A stretch of 64,000 nucleotides of DNA from Nocardioides sp. Iso805N (GCF_000364605.1 NZ_KB822577.1:1-64000), one strand, 5' to 3'. Positions 43,458 to 53,700 are shown, counted from the first letter of the stretch. Numbers and translations: made by a program. Notes: generated from the sequence alone by a model not told the origin.

Positions 43458-44288
43458 TCAGTCGACGGCGGCGACGGCGGCGAGGTCGTCGCGGGCATGG
43501 CCGGCGTCGGCGGCAGCGCTCAGCCGCTGCTCGAGTAGGGCGAGGAGCGGAGTCTGTCGTACTTGCTGGAGCAGTCGGACGTCCTTCAGCGCCAGCTCGA
43601 CGGGGAAGCCGGCGGCGTACTCCTGCTGGGTCATCATCTGTGCCTTCTGCAGCGCGTACGGCATGCCGAGGGGCCCGTCGGTGAGCACCTCGAGCAGTGC
43701 CCGCCGCGGTACGCCGAGACCCTCGCTCGCCGCCAGCGCGTCGGCCATCGCGATGGTTGCTGCGCTCATCCAGGCGTTGACGACGAGCTTGAGGCGGCTC
43801 GCCTGCTGCTCCTCGCCGATCAGCAGGACGCGCTCGCCGAGGGAGTCGAGCACCGGGTGCGCCAGGTCGAGGGCCTTGCCGGGGCCCGCCACCAGCCAGG
43901 TCAGCGAACCGCTGCGGGCCGGACCGGTGCTGCCCGAGACGGGGGCGTCGAGCAGGAAGATGTCGTGCTCGTCGGCCAGGTCGCGCAGGCGGTCGGCCCA
44001 CTCGGCCCCGACCGTCGAGGCCTGCACCCACACCGCGTCGCCGCTCATGGACGGGAGCATCTGCTCGGCGGTCGCCTGGACCGCCTCACCGTCGGTGAGC
44101 ATCGTGATGACCACGGGTACGTCGCTCACCGCCGTCGCGAGGTCCCCGGTGACGGCGATGCCCTCGTCGGCAAGCGGAGCGAGCCGCTCGGGGCTGCGGT
44201 TCCAGACGGTGACGTCGTGGTCGGTCTCGGCCAGGCGCATCGCCATCGCCGTACCCATGTGTCCGGCGCCGAGCATCGTGACCTTCAT
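43458..44288 (-). CDS. NAD(P)-dependent beta-hydroxyacid dehydrogenase family protein
   Basis: A 276-residue oxidoreductase of the 3-hydroxyisobutyrate/6-phosphogluconate dehydrogenase superfamily. The dinucleotide fold is VTMLGAGHMGTAMAMRLAE and the substrate motif DAPVSGSTGPARSGSLTWLV; the catalytic Lys lies in SRLKLVVNAW. AGGAGA sits 7 nt before the ATG. The substrate cannot be predicted from context, as the neighbours are unrelated. Confidence 0.88.
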   Translation of the reverse strand: MKVTMLGAGHMGTAMAMRLAETDHDVTVWNRSPERLAPLADEGIAVTGDLATAVSDVPVVITMLTDGEAVQATAEQMLPSMSGDAVWVQASTVGAEWADRLRDLADEHDIFLLDAPVSGSTGPARSGSLTWLVAGPGKALDLAHPVLDSLGERVLLIGEEQQASRLKLVVNAWMSAATIAMADALAASEGLGVPRRALLEVLTDGPLGMPYALQKAQMMTQQEYAAGFPVELALKDVRLLQQVRQTPLLALLEQRLSAAADAGHARDDLAAVAAVD

Positions 44289-44381
44289 CGTCGTCTCCTG
44301 ACGATCGCTTGCGGATGCTGGTCGGTACCCGAGGCCGTCGGTTTGAAGTCTCCGCGGTTGCTGACTACCAGGGCGATCCGG

Positions 44382-44400
44382 TGTTCCCGCAGGTCAGAGG
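44382..44400 (+). repeat. Right copy of the 19-nt direct repeat; also a hairpin
   Basis: TGTTCCCGCAGGTCAGAGG matches 36994-37012 at 18 of 19 bases. Here the change makes a short hairpin, GTTCCC (44383-44388) with GGGAAC (44399-44404), downstream of the exporter gene, so this copy might also act as a terminator. Confidence 0.6.
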
Positions 44401-44420
44401 GAACGTGCCATCGGCAGGGC

Positions 44421-46514
44421 TCAGCCCTCGCCGACGGAGCCTGACATCGCCGCGACATCGTGCGGCAGCGCAGCGGCGGGAGGCTTGATCGGCTCGTCGA
44501 CCCGCTCGACGACGATCCGGCGTACGACCTGGGTGATCGCGGCGCTCACCGCCTCCGGCGTCTCGCCCTCCATGCCATCGAGGTGCTCGAGGATCCAGTC
44601 GCGGAGCTGGGCGCTGAGCCGGTCGATCGCCGCGGCACCTCGCGGTGTCACGGTGAGGTCCCGGAGGTCGCCGGCGACGTACCCGCCGGCGACCAGCTGT
44701 GTGAACAGCGGCTCGAGCACGGCTGGTGGCAGGTAGCGGGACCTGGCGATCGCCGTCACGTCCGCGCCGCGGCCGGCGGCGGTGAGTCCGTGCACCTGGA
44801 CCAGGGCCCAGATCGAGGCCGCGTCCATGCCGGCCCCTGTCGACTCGAGCACCTCGAGGACGTGGTCGCGGTGGCGGCCGTAGAGGAGGTTCGCGATCCG
44901 CCGCGAGAGGATCTCCACGTTGGGCAGGGACTCCGGTGCGCCGAAGCCGCTGCCGAGGTCGCTCGCCACCGGGGCGAGGCTGTCGGCGAGCTTGACCTGG
45001 GGCAGGAGCAGCGCCAGGAAGAAGGCCACCAGCGCGACCGGCGCGGCCCAGAGGAAGACGTGCGAGAGCGCCTCGGAGTAGGCCTCCACGATCGGTCGGA
45101 TCACGCTGTCGTCCAAGGCGTGCAGGGCTCCGGGCGTGGCCAGCTGGGCAGGGGTCACCCCGGGGGTCTGCGCGATCGCGGCCGGCAGCCGGTCGCTGAG
45201 GAAGTTCGCATACAGCGTCCCGAAGATCGCCGAGCCGAAGGCGCTGCCCATCGTGCGGAAGAACGTCACTCCCGACGTCGCGACCCCCAGCTTCGCGTAC
45301 GGCACCGAACCCTGCACGATGATCGTCAGCACCTGCATGCTCAGCCCGATCCCGAGGCCCAGCACGAACAGGTAGAGGTCGGCGGTCCAGCCGGGGGTGT
45401 CGGGATCCATCCGGGAGAGCAGGAAGAGCCCGAGCGCCATGACCAGCGATCCGACGACCGGGAAGATCTTGTAGCGGCCGGTCTTGCCGACGATGTTGCC
45501 GGCCAGGACCGAGGTGATCAGCAGCCCGATCACCAGCGGCACCATCCGCAGGCCCGAGGCGGTCGCCGAGTCGCCCTCGACGTACTGGAAGAACGTCGGC
45601 AGGAACGTCATCGAGCCCATCATCGTGAACCCGACGACGAAGCTCAGGCTGCAACAGACGGTGAAGACCGCCGACCGGAAGAGCCCCATCGGGAGGATCG
45701 GCTCCTCCACGCGCAGCTCGTAGACGACGAACACCGCAAGGATCGCGACCCCCGCGACGATCAGGCCGATGATCTGCCACGATCCCCACGGGTACGTCGT
45801 GCCACCCCAGCTGGTCGCGAGCACCAGCGCGGCCGCTCCGGCCGAGACCGCGACCATGCCGACGAAGTCGATCTTGGGACGCGCACCACCCGGCACCTGC
45901 GGGATGAAGCGCCTGGCGGCGATGATGACCACGATCGCGAGCGGGACGTTGACGTAGAAGCACCAGCGCCAGCTCAGCTGGTCGGTGAACAGGCCGCCCA
46001 GGAACGGCCCGATGACCGTGGCGACGCCGAATACCGCGCCCAGCCCGCCCTGGAACTTGCCGCGCTCCCGCAACGGGATGATGTCGGCGATCAGCGCCGC
46101 CGCCGTGACGGTCAGGCCGCCGGCGCCCAGGCCTTGGATCGAGCGGGAGACGATCAGCCAGGTCATCCCCTGCGCGAGGCCGCACATCGCCGAGCCCGCG
46201 ATGAAGACCATCACGCTGATCTGGAAGACGAGCTTGCGGCCGAACTGGTCGCCGAGCTTCCCCACGACGGCCGTCACGGCGGTCTGGGCGAGCAGGTACG
46301 CCGTGACCACCCACGACATGTGCGTCCCACCACCGAGGTCACCCACGATCGTCGGCAGCGCCGTGGCCACGATGGTGCTGTCCAGCGCCGCCAGCAGCAT
46401 GCCGAGCGCGATCGTCGCGAAGGCGATCGTGCGCGCCCGGCCGGTGAGGATCCGGGGTGCGTGCGGTCCGGGAGCAGGTGCGACGGCAGTGGCGGCCATG
46501 AGACCAGACTTCAT
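44421..46514 (-). CDS. MFS drug exporter with C-terminal winged-helix-like domain
   Basis: A 697-residue protein. Residues ~25-520 are a 14-TM DHA2 exporter of the EmrB/QacA type (ALDSTIVATALPTIVGDLGG, GKLGDQFGRKLVFQ, VIGPFLGGLFTDQLSWRWCF). The remaining ~170 cytoplasmic residues contain two helical blocks and a MarR-like pattern (LEPLFTQLVAGGYVAGDLRD, LTVTPRGAAAIDRLSAQLRD). ATG 46514 or 46500 could be the start; neither has a clear ribosome site. The open frame continues much further upstream, but that is antisense to the next gene. It is divergent from the YdeP-like gene. Confidence 0.86.
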   Translation of the reverse strand: MKSGLMAATAVAPAPGPHAPRILTGRARTIAFATIALGMLLAALDSTIVATALPTIVGDLGGGTHMSWVVTAYLLAQTAVTAVVGKLGDQFGRKLVFQISVMVFIAGSAMCGLAQGMTWLIVSRSIQGLGAGGLTVTAAALIADIIPLRERGKFQGGLGAVFGVATVIGPFLGGLFTDQLSWRWCFYVNVPLAIVVIIAARRFIPQVPGGARPKIDFVGMVAVSAGAAALVLATSWGGTTYPWGSWQIIGLIVAGVAILAVFVVYELRVEEPILPMGLFRSAVFTVCCSLSFVVGFTMMGSMTFLPTFFQYVEGDSATASGLRMVPLVIGLLITSVLAGNIVGKTGRYKIFPVVGSLVMALGLFLLSRMDPDTPGWTADLYLFVLGLGIGLSMQVLTIIVQGSVPYAKLGVATSGVTFFRTMGSAFGSAIFGTLYANFLSDRLPAAIAQTPGVTPAQLATPGALHALDDSVIRPIVEAYSEALSHVFLWAAPVALVAFFLALLLPQVKLADSLAPVASDLGSGFGAPESLPNVEILSRRIANLLYGRHRDHVLEVLESTGAGMDAASIWALVQVHGLTAAGRGADVTAIARSRYLPPAVLEPLFTQLVAGGYVAGDLRDLTVTPRGAAAIDRLSAQLRDWILEHLDGMEGETPEAVSAAITQVVRRIVVERVDEPIKPPAAALPHDVAAMSGSVGEG

Positions 46515-46533
46515 CTGCTGAGGACGTTGGCCC

Positions 46534-46591
46534 TCACCCGGCACGGGTGACACTGGTGGCTCTCGGCAGCCGCGACACGGTCCGAACCGTG
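46534..46591. promoter_or_regulatory. Two palindromes in the divergent exporter/oxidoreductase region
   Basis: TCACCCG-GCA-CGGGTGA (46534-46550) and CACGGT-CCGA-ACCGTG (46576-46591) lie between the divergent start codons at 46514 and 46671. Either could be an operator. No regulator gene is adjacent. Confidence 0.5.
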
Positions 46592-46670
46592 CTCCTCGTG
46601 TCGGACCCGCCGGTAGCGCGGAGGTGGGTGGACGATGGGACGCCCCGTCCGACCGCCCGAGAGATGATCG

Positions 46671-49067
46671 ATGACCCGTAGAGCACCGCGCCAGGACTTC
46701 GACGAGAGCGCCGCCAGGGTCGACGCCGCCTCCGACCACGCTGCCGGCGTGAAGGCGGTCGGGATCGCGTTGAAGCGGGCCTACGACGAGATGGGGGCCG
46801 CTCGCTCGGCGCGGACCCTGCTCAAGCTGAACCAGGCCGACGGCTTCGACTGCCAGGGCTGCGCCTGGCCCGACCCCGACGTGAAGTATCGGCACAGCGC
46901 CGAGTTCTGCGAGAACGGTGCCAAGGCGGTCGCCGAGGAGGCGACGCTGCGCCGGGTGGGGCCCGACTTCTTCGCCGAGCACTCGGTGGTGCAGCTGCGC
47001 GAGCGGACCGACCACTGGCTGGGCCAGCAGGGCCGGATCACCCATCCGATGGTGCTGCGGGCAGGTGCGACGCACTACGAGCCGGTGGCGTGGGAGGAGG
47101 CCTTCGCGCTGGTCGGGCGCCACCTCAACGCGCTGGCCAGCCCGGACGAGGCGATCTTCTACACCTCCGGCAATGTCTCCAACGAGGCGGCGTTCGCCTT
47201 CCAACTGTTCGTACGGGCCTACGGCACCAACAACCTGCCTGACTGCTCGAACATGTGCCACGAGTCGACCTCGGTGGGGCTCGCTGAGGTGATCGGGATC
47301 GGCAAGGGCTCGGTCAGCCTCGAGGACATCCACCGCGCCGACCTGATCGTGGTGGCCGGCCAGAACCCGGGCACCAACCACCCCCGGATGCTCAGTGCGC
47401 TGGAGGAGGCCAAGGGCCGCGGCGCCAAGATCCTGGCGATCAACCCGTTGCGGGAGGCAGGTCTGGTCCGCTTCAAGAACCCGCAGCGGGCGCGTGGCCT
47501 GGTCGGCCACGGTACGGCGCTGGCCGACCTCCACCTGCCCGTGCGGCTGGGCGGCGACCTCGCCCTCTTCCAGGCCATCGGCAGTCTGCTGCTGGAGTGG
47601 GGTGCCGTCGACCGCGACTTCATCGCCGGGCACACCCACGGCTTCGAGGAGTGGGCGGCGAGCATCGCGAAGCTCGACTGGCCCGACGTCCACGAGTCGA
47701 CGGGGCTCTCCCGCGAGCAGATCGTCCAGGCGGCGCAGATGCTGCGCGACTCGGCTGCGACGGTCTTCTGCTGGGCGATGGGGATCACCCAGCACCGCAA
47801 CGGCGTCGCGACGGTCAAGGAGATCGCCAACCTCGCCTTCCTGCAGGGCAGCATCGGCCGACCCGGCGCGGGCCTGTGCCCGGTGCGCGGGCACTCGAAC
47901 GTGCAGGGCGACCGGACGATGGGCATCTGGGAGCGGCCGCAGGCCTGGTTCCTGGATGCCCTCGAGGCCGAGTTCGGCTTCGACCCGCCCCGCGAGCACG
48001 GGTACGACGCGGTCAGCGCGACGACGGCGCTGCTCGAGGGTCGGGCGAAGGTCTTCTTCGGGATGGGCGGCAACTTCGTCTCGGCGATGCCCGACACCCT
48101 GGTCGTCGAGCGGGCGATGGCCGGCGTCGACCTCACCGTGCACGTCTCGACCAAGCTCAACCGCTCCCACCTCTCGCACGGCGCCGAGGCGCTGATCCTG
48201 CCCGCGATGGGTCGCAGCGAGCGCGACCTCACCGGCGGCCGAGAGCAGCGGGTGACGGTGGAGGACTCGATGAGCGCGGTGCACGCCTCCCGAGGCCCGC
48301 TCGAGCCGGCCTCGGTCCACCTCAGGTCGGAGGTCGACATCGTCTGCTCGGTGGCCGAGGCGACCCTGGCAGGTCGCACCGACGCGACGGGGCAGCTCCC
48401 GTGGCGCGAGTTCCGCGCCGACTACGCCGCGATCCGCCGGCGCATCGCTCGCGTCGTACCAGGGTTCCAGGGGTTCGAGGAGCTGATCGACAGGCCCGGC
48501 GGGTTCGTGCTGCCACACCCGCCGCGGGACAGCCGGACGTTCCCGACCACGAACGGGAAGGCGAACTTCACCGCGACGCCGCTCTCGGTGATCCGGGTCC
48601 CGGCGGGACGGCTGCTGCTCCAGACGTTCCGCTCCCACGACCAGTTCAACACCACGATCTACGACCTCAACGACCGCTACCGCGGTATCAAGGGCGGCCG
48701 TCGGGTCGTGTTCGTCAACGCCGAGGACATCGCCGAGCTCGGGCTCGCCGACGGGCAGCTGGTCGATCTGATCAGCGAGTGGGAGGACGGCTCCACCAGG
48801 AGCGTGCCCAGCTTCCGGGTCGTGTCCTACGACCAGCCCCGCGGCTGCGCGGCGGCGTACTACCCGGAGGCGAACCCGCTCGTCCCGCTCACCCACACCG
48901 CCGCGGGCAGCAACCAGCCGGCCTACAAGTCGGTCGTCATCCGGATCGTGCCCGCGGCCGATCCGACGGCGAGGCCGAACAGCGACGCCGGCACGATCAC
49001 CCTGCCCGCCGCACTCCCTGCCGCGCTCCCCGTCGGCGCAGTCGCCGGACCCGGTCCCTCGCTGTGA
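46671..49067 (+). CDS. Molybdopterin oxidoreductase alpha subunit, FdhF/YdeP-like
   Basis: A 798-residue Mo-bisMGD enzyme of the YdeP group, related to formate dehydrogenase H. The [4Fe-4S] ligands begin at Cys61 and Cys64 (FDCQGCAWPDPD) with Cys80 in AEFCENGAKA. The cofactor/active-site loop is CSNMCHESTS, with an ordinary Cys where FdhF has selenocysteine. GQNPGTNHPRML and GRPGAGLCPVRGHSNVQGDR are typical. E. coli YdeP is linked to acid resistance and its reaction is not established. GAGAG precedes ATG 46671. No partner subunit or fdhD is visible. Confidence 0.9.
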   Translation: MTRRAPRQDFDESAARVDAASDHAAGVKAVGIALKRAYDEMGAARSARTLLKLNQADGFDCQGCAWPDPDVKYRHSAEFCENGAKAVAEEATLRRVGPDFFAEHSVVQLRERTDHWLGQQGRITHPMVLRAGATHYEPVAWEEAFALVGRHLNALASPDEAIFYTSGNVSNEAAFAFQLFVRAYGTNNLPDCSNMCHESTSVGLAEVIGIGKGSVSLEDIHRADLIVVAGQNPGTNHPRMLSALEEAKGRGAKILAINPLREAGLVRFKNPQRARGLVGHGTALADLHLPVRLGGDLALFQAIGSLLLEWGAVDRDFIAGHTHGFEEWAASIAKLDWPDVHESTGLSREQIVQAAQMLRDSAATVFCWAMGITQHRNGVATVKEIANLAFLQGSIGRPGAGLCPVRGHSNVQGDRTMGIWERPQAWFLDALEAEFGFDPPREHGYDAVSATTALLEGRAKVFFGMGGNFVSAMPDTLVVERAMAGVDLTVHVSTKLNRSHLSHGAEALILPAMGRSERDLTGGREQRVTVEDSMSAVHASRGPLEPASVHLRSEVDIVCSVAEATLAGRTDATGQLPWREFRADYAAIRRRIARVVPGFQGFEELIDRPGGFVLPHPPRDSRTFPTTNGKANFTATPLSVIRVPAGRLLLQTFRSHDQFNTTIYDLNDRYRGIKGGRRVVFVNAEDIAELGLADGQLVDLISEWEDGSTRSVPSFRVVSYDQPRGCAAAYYPEANPLVPLTHTAAGSNQPAYKSVVIRIVPAADPTARPNSDAGTITLPAALPAALPVGAVAGPGPSL

Positions 49068-49242
49068 CGCGAGGCACACGCGTCGGACCGGTTGCGCACA
49101 GAATCACCGGATCCGGGTGACCACACCGGTACGCAGGCGGAGAAGTCTCGGGCGCAGGCAGCCGCTGGAGCTGCCGCAGATCTGATCCGGACCCGCGGGC
49201 GAGACAGCCCGACCGATCACGGGCCGGCGGGAGGAGACCCCG

Positions 49243-49656
49243 ATGGTGCAGCCGCTCCTGACCAATGGTCAGTACCCGTTGTTGGACGTGTTCTGGACGA
49301 TGATGTGGTTCTTCTTATGGATCCTGTGGATCTTCCTTCTCGTCCGGATCCTGACCGACGTCTTCCGTGCCGACGACCTCAGCGGTTGGGGCAAGGCGCT
49401 GTGGACGATCCTTCTCATCATCCTGCCCTACCTCGGCGCCCTGATCTATCTGATCGCCCGAGGCGGCTCGATGCACCGCCGCGACGTGCAGCACGCGGAG
49501 GATGCGGACGAGAGGATGAAGGCCTATGTGCGATCCGCTGCCGGGACCTCGGCCAGCAGTGCGGACGAGCTGGCGAAGCTGGCCGACCTGCGTGAGCGGG
49601 GTGTTCTCACCGACGCGGAGTACGAGGCCCAGAAGTCGAAGGTGCTGCAGGGCTGA
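49243..49656 (+). CDS. PLDc_N membrane anchor with SHOCT domain
   Basis: A 137-residue protein. Two TM helices (about 14-38 and 52-72) form a phospholipase-D N-terminal-like anchor (FWTMMWFFLWILWIFLLVRI, then LPYLGALIYLIARG). A linker leads to a C-terminal SHOCT motif (LAKLADLRERGVLTDAEYEA), a short oligomerisation module. GGAGGAGA precedes ATG 49243. Such proteins are common stress-associated membrane proteins of unknown function. The 175 nt upstream hold nothing else I can assign. Confidence 0.88.
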   Translation: MVQPLLTNGQYPLLDVFWTMMWFFLWILWIFLLVRILTDVFRADDLSGWGKALWTILLIILPYLGALIYLIARGGSMHRRDVQHAEDADERMKAYVRSAAGTSASSADELAKLADLRERGVLTDAEYEAQKSKVLQG

Positions 49657-49679
49657 GAGCCTGCGGGACCGGCAACGGA

Positions 49680-49711
49680 AACGCCCCACCAGCCGAGGCT
49701 GATGGGGCGTT
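49680..49711. terminator. Hairpin terminator after the SHOCT gene
   Basis: Arms 49680-49693 and 49698-49711 (AACGCCCCACCAGC against GCTGATGGGGCGTT) pair with a single mismatch around a 4-nt loop and are followed by GCGTTGTGG. Confidence 0.82.
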
Positions 49712-49835
49712 GCGTTGTGGCCACGTGCGTAACGGGCAGGGAACAGGTAACCGGTGTCGAGCACGGCAAACCTGGATCAGCCGGACGATGGCCCGGAACC
49801 GGGTCAGCCGCGGTGCAGTCTGAGGAGGAGTGCGG

Positions 49836-50768
49836 GTGCCAGAGCCCACGCCCGAGCAGCAGGCGCAGCTTGATCGCGCCCTCGACGTACTGCCGGCCCG
49901 CTTCCGTCGTCTCGCCGCCCGGCTGATCGACACCTGGCCGGCGCGGGTCGGCCTCGGGGTGGCGTGGAGCCTGCAGCGGATCGAGATCTTCGACCGCGCG
50001 ATGGCCGTGGCGGCCCAGCTGTTCACCTCGGTCTTCCCGCTCCTCATCCTGCTGGCGTCGTGGTTCGGCGATGCCAGCCACGACCTCTCCAAGACGTTGG
50101 GTACGCCGCCCGCGGCCGAGGCCCAGGTCGACGCTGCCCTGAAGGATTCCGGCTCCGCCACCTTCGGCGTCATCGGGGCGATCATCGTGCTCGCCTCGGC
50201 CACCAGCCTCTCGCGCGCGCTGACGCGTGCCTTCGCCGCGATCTGGCTGCTCTCGCGGCCCAGGAGCAGTCCGGCCCTGGCGTGGCGGTGGATCGCCGTC
50301 GTGCTGGCGATCGCGCTCTCGCTGATCGTGCTCCGGCAAGCCCAGGCCTTCGCCGACGGCATCCCGCCGCACGACGTGTGGAGCGTGGTCGTCTCGCTGG
50401 TGATGCTCTGCGCGCTCGGCATGTTCGTGCCCTGGCTGCTGCTCACCGGGACCGTCTCGGCGCGGGCCCTGTTCCCGGGGGCGATCCTGTTCGCGATCGT
50501 GATGATGATCGCCCGGCCCTTCACCACCCTGTGGCTCAGCCGATCGCTGGAGACCAGCGCCGACCGATACGGCTCGATCGGTGTCGCCTTCACCTACCTG
50601 GCGTGGCTCTACGTGATCGCCTGGATCTTCCTCGCCACGGCGGTGCTCGGGCAGGTGCTCGTCACCGACGGGGGCAGGATCGGACGCTGGCTCGCCGGCC
50701 CCGAGCCGCTGATCCGCCCGGAGCGCGACGACTCCGTCACCCGCGTCCTGGTCGACGACGAGCCCTGA
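49836..50768 (+). CDS. YihY/BrkB-family membrane protein
   Basis: A 310-residue protein with about six TM segments. It has the family features: an amphipathic entry helix, FDRAMAVAAQLFTSVFPLLI, the middle GVIGAIIVLASATSLSRALTRAF (in parts: ASATSLSRALTRAF) and GSIGVAFTYLAWLYVIAWI near the end. It was once called ribonuclease BN by mistake; the function is unknown. GTG 49836 is chosen because AGGAGG lies 7 nt upstream; an in-frame GTG at 49830 is too close. Confidence 0.88.
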   Translation: MPEPTPEQQAQLDRALDVLPARFRRLAARLIDTWPARVGLGVAWSLQRIEIFDRAMAVAAQLFTSVFPLLILLASWFGDASHDLSKTLGTPPAAEAQVDAALKDSGSATFGVIGAIIVLASATSLSRALTRAFAAIWLLSRPRSSPALAWRWIAVVLAIALSLIVLRQAQAFADGIPPHDVWSVVVSLVMLCALGMFVPWLLLTGTVSARALFPGAILFAIVMMIARPFTTLWLSRSLETSADRYGSIGVAFTYLAWLYVIAWIFLATAVLGQVLVTDGGRIGRWLAGPEPLIRPERDDSVTRVLVDDEP

Positions 50769-50792
50769 CCGCGGTACGCCGCGGTCAGGGCT
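50761..50792. terminator. 14-bp perfect bidirectional terminator
   Basis: AGCCCTGACCGCGG (50761-50774) is perfectly inverted at 50779-50792 around TACG. It includes the BrkB stop codon and ends 8 nt before the putA stop, so it serves both convergent genes. Confidence 0.9.
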
Positions 50793-50799
50793 GTCGCGA

Positions 50800-53700
50800 T
50801 CAGACGCCCTCGAAGAGGCCCTCCGCCAGCGGCGTCGGCGAGCCGAACCGGTGCGCGGTGATCGCCACGGCCTGCTCGTGCAGGAAGGTCAGCAGCTCGA
50901 CACGGCCCGCCTCGACCACCGGCTGCGCGTAGAGCGCCACGTCGACCCGGCCCTGGCTCTGCTCGGCGAAGGTGGCGCGGTCGCCGCCCAGGAGCCGGAC
51001 GCGGTGCGGGGCCGAGGAGCCGCGCAGCACGGCCATCCAGGTCTCCGCAGGCTGCACCTCGTACGCCGCACCGGCCGCGCGGACCAGCTCGGCGACACCC
51101 TGCTCCAGCGGCTCAGCCGTCGAGACGGTGACCTCGGAGCCGGCCGTGACGCCGGCAGCGAGGACGCGGACCAGCTCGTCGAGCGGCGCGCCGTCGTACC
51201 TGATGGTGACGGGGACGGGGAGGTAGCGCAGCACGTTCTTCTCCGCGCTCAGGCCGCTGATGTCGCGCGCCCGGCCGAACTCCAGGATCCAGGCGGTGGC
51301 GTCCGAGCCAGCACCGCGGGCGATCAGGCCGCGCTCGTCGAGACGCAGCGCGGTGGCGCGCTCGACCAGCCGCTGCGCCGCGGAGGCTGGTCGCTCGAGG
51401 CGCGTCGCCGTGGTGGGGGCCCAGTCGGAGAGCCCGACCAGGTAGTTGGGGCCGCCCGCCTTGGTGCCGGCGCCGACGGCCGACTTCTTCCAGCCGCCGA
51501 ACGGCTGGCGACGCACGATCGCGCCGACGGTGGTGCGGTTGACGTAGGCGTTGCCCGCCTCGACCCGGTCGATCCAGGTCTCGATCTCGGCACGCTCCAG
51601 CGAGTGCAGGCCGGCGGTGAGGCCGTAGTCGACGGCGTTCTGCAGCGAGATCGCCTCCTCCAGGCTGTCGGCGCTCATCAGACCCAGCACGGGGCCGAAG
51701 TACTCGGTCAGGTGGAACGCCGAGCCGGGCCGTACGCCGACCTTCACACCCGGCGACCAGAGCTGGCCCTCGACGTCGAGCCGCTGCGGCTGGACCAGCC
51801 AGGACTCACCCGGCTGGAGCGTGGTCAGCGCGTCGTGCAGCTTGCCGGCCGCCGGCTCGATGAGCGGACCGACCTGGGTGGTGGGGTCGCTGGGCAGGCC
51901 GACCTTGAGCGAGGTGACGGCGTCGACCAGCTGGTCGTGGAAGCGCTTCGAGGTGGCGACCGAGCCGACCAGGATGCCGAGCGAGGCGGCCGAGCACTTC
52001 TGGCCCGCGTGGCCGAACGCGCTCTGGACGAGGTCCTTGGCAGCCAGGTCGAGGTCGGCGTTCGGGGTGATCACGATGGCGTTCTTGCCCGAGGTCTCAC
52101 CGAGCAGCGGCAGGTCCTGCCGGAAGGAACGGAAGAGCTCGGCGGTCTCGAAGGCACCGGTGAGGATCAGCCGGTCGACGAGCGGGCTGGCCACCAGCGT
52201 CCTGCCTGCTTCGTTCTCGGGGACGTCCACCAGCCGGAGCACGTCCTTCGGTACGCCGGCCGCCCACAGCGTCTCGGCGATGAGCGCGCCGCAGCGCTTG
52301 GCCTGGGGCGCCGGCTTCATCACGACCGCGGAGCCGGCCGCGAGCGCGGCCGCGACGCCGCCCGTCGGGATGGCGAGCGGGAAGTTCCACGGCGGGGTGA
52401 CCACCGTCAGCCCGACCGGCACCTGGGTGGCACCGTCCACCTCGTCCAGCGCCTCGGCCAGGTCGGCGTAGTAGTTGAGGAAGTCGATCGCCTCGGAGAC
52501 CTCGGGGTCGCCTTGGTCGAGCGTCTTGCCGCACTCGCTGCCGGCGACCTCGAGCAGGTGCGGGCGGCGGCGCTCCATCTCCACGGCCGCGGCCCGCAGC
52601 AGCGCGGCCCGCTCGGCGGCCGGTCGCCGACCCCAGGCCACGCCGGCGGTACGCGTGTCGATCAGGATCTCCTCGACCCCGCGTACGTCGCCCACAGCCG
52701 ACGCGGCGATCGTCGCCTCGCCGAGGTCCGAGGTGGCGATCCGGCCGATGATGTCGCTGCCCCAGGCACGGTTGCCGGGCAGCGACGGGTCGGTGTCGGG
52801 GGTGTTCTCGAAGCGGCTGAGCGGCGTGGTGGTCACCGGCCGACGCCGGTCCTGCGTGCGGTTGGGCGTCGGGACGGTGTCGTCGACGGCTGCCAGCGCG
52901 GTGACGAACCGGTCCCGCTCGCGGCGGTAGAGGGCCGAGTCGTCCCGGATGTCGAAGACCGCCGACATGAAGTTCTCCTGGCTGGCCCCCTCCTCGAGTC
53001 GGCGCACGAGGTAGGCGATCGCGACGTCGAAGTCCTTCGGGTGCACCACCGGCACGTAGAGCAGCAGCCCGACGCCCTCCTGCTGCACGGTCTCGCGGAC
53101 GGCCTCGGCCTGGCCCTCGGCCATGCCGAGCAGCATCTCGAACTCGACGCTGTCGCGCACGCCGCGCCGGCCGGCCAGGATCCAGGCGTAGGCGACGTCG
53201 AAGAGGTTGTGACCGGCGACGCCGAGGCGGATGTTGGCGGTCCGCTCCGGGACGAGCGCGTAGTCGAGGACGCGCTTGTAGTTGGTGTCCGACTCCTGCT
53301 TGGAGTCGCAGGTGGCCAGCGGCCAGCCGTAGAGGGAGGACTGGACCCGCTCCATCGGCAGGTTCGCGCCCTTGACCAGACGGACCTTGACCGCGGCGCC
53401 CCCACGCTGACGGCGGACGGCGGCCCAGTCCTGGAGCCGCATCATCGCGGCGAGGGCGTCGGGCAGGTAGGCCTGCAGCACGATGCCGGCCTCGAGACCG
53501 AGCAGGTCCTCGCGTTGCAGGATCCGGGTGAAGACCTCGATCGTGATGTCGAGGTCGTGGTACTCCTCCATGTCGAGGTTGATGAACTTGCGACGGCCCT
53601 GCGCGGTCTCGCTGGCGGCGTACTCGTAGAGCGGCAGCAGTCGCTCGATGACGTGCTCGACGGCCTGGTCGTAGGCCCAGGGGGAGTGCGGCGCGACCGG

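Noticed and set aside
44421..49079. A 1552-codon open frame on the minus strand
   Set aside because: Only its 3' part (to about 46514) is the MFS exporter. The upstream part is antisense to the well-supported YdeP-like gene and has shadow-like composition.
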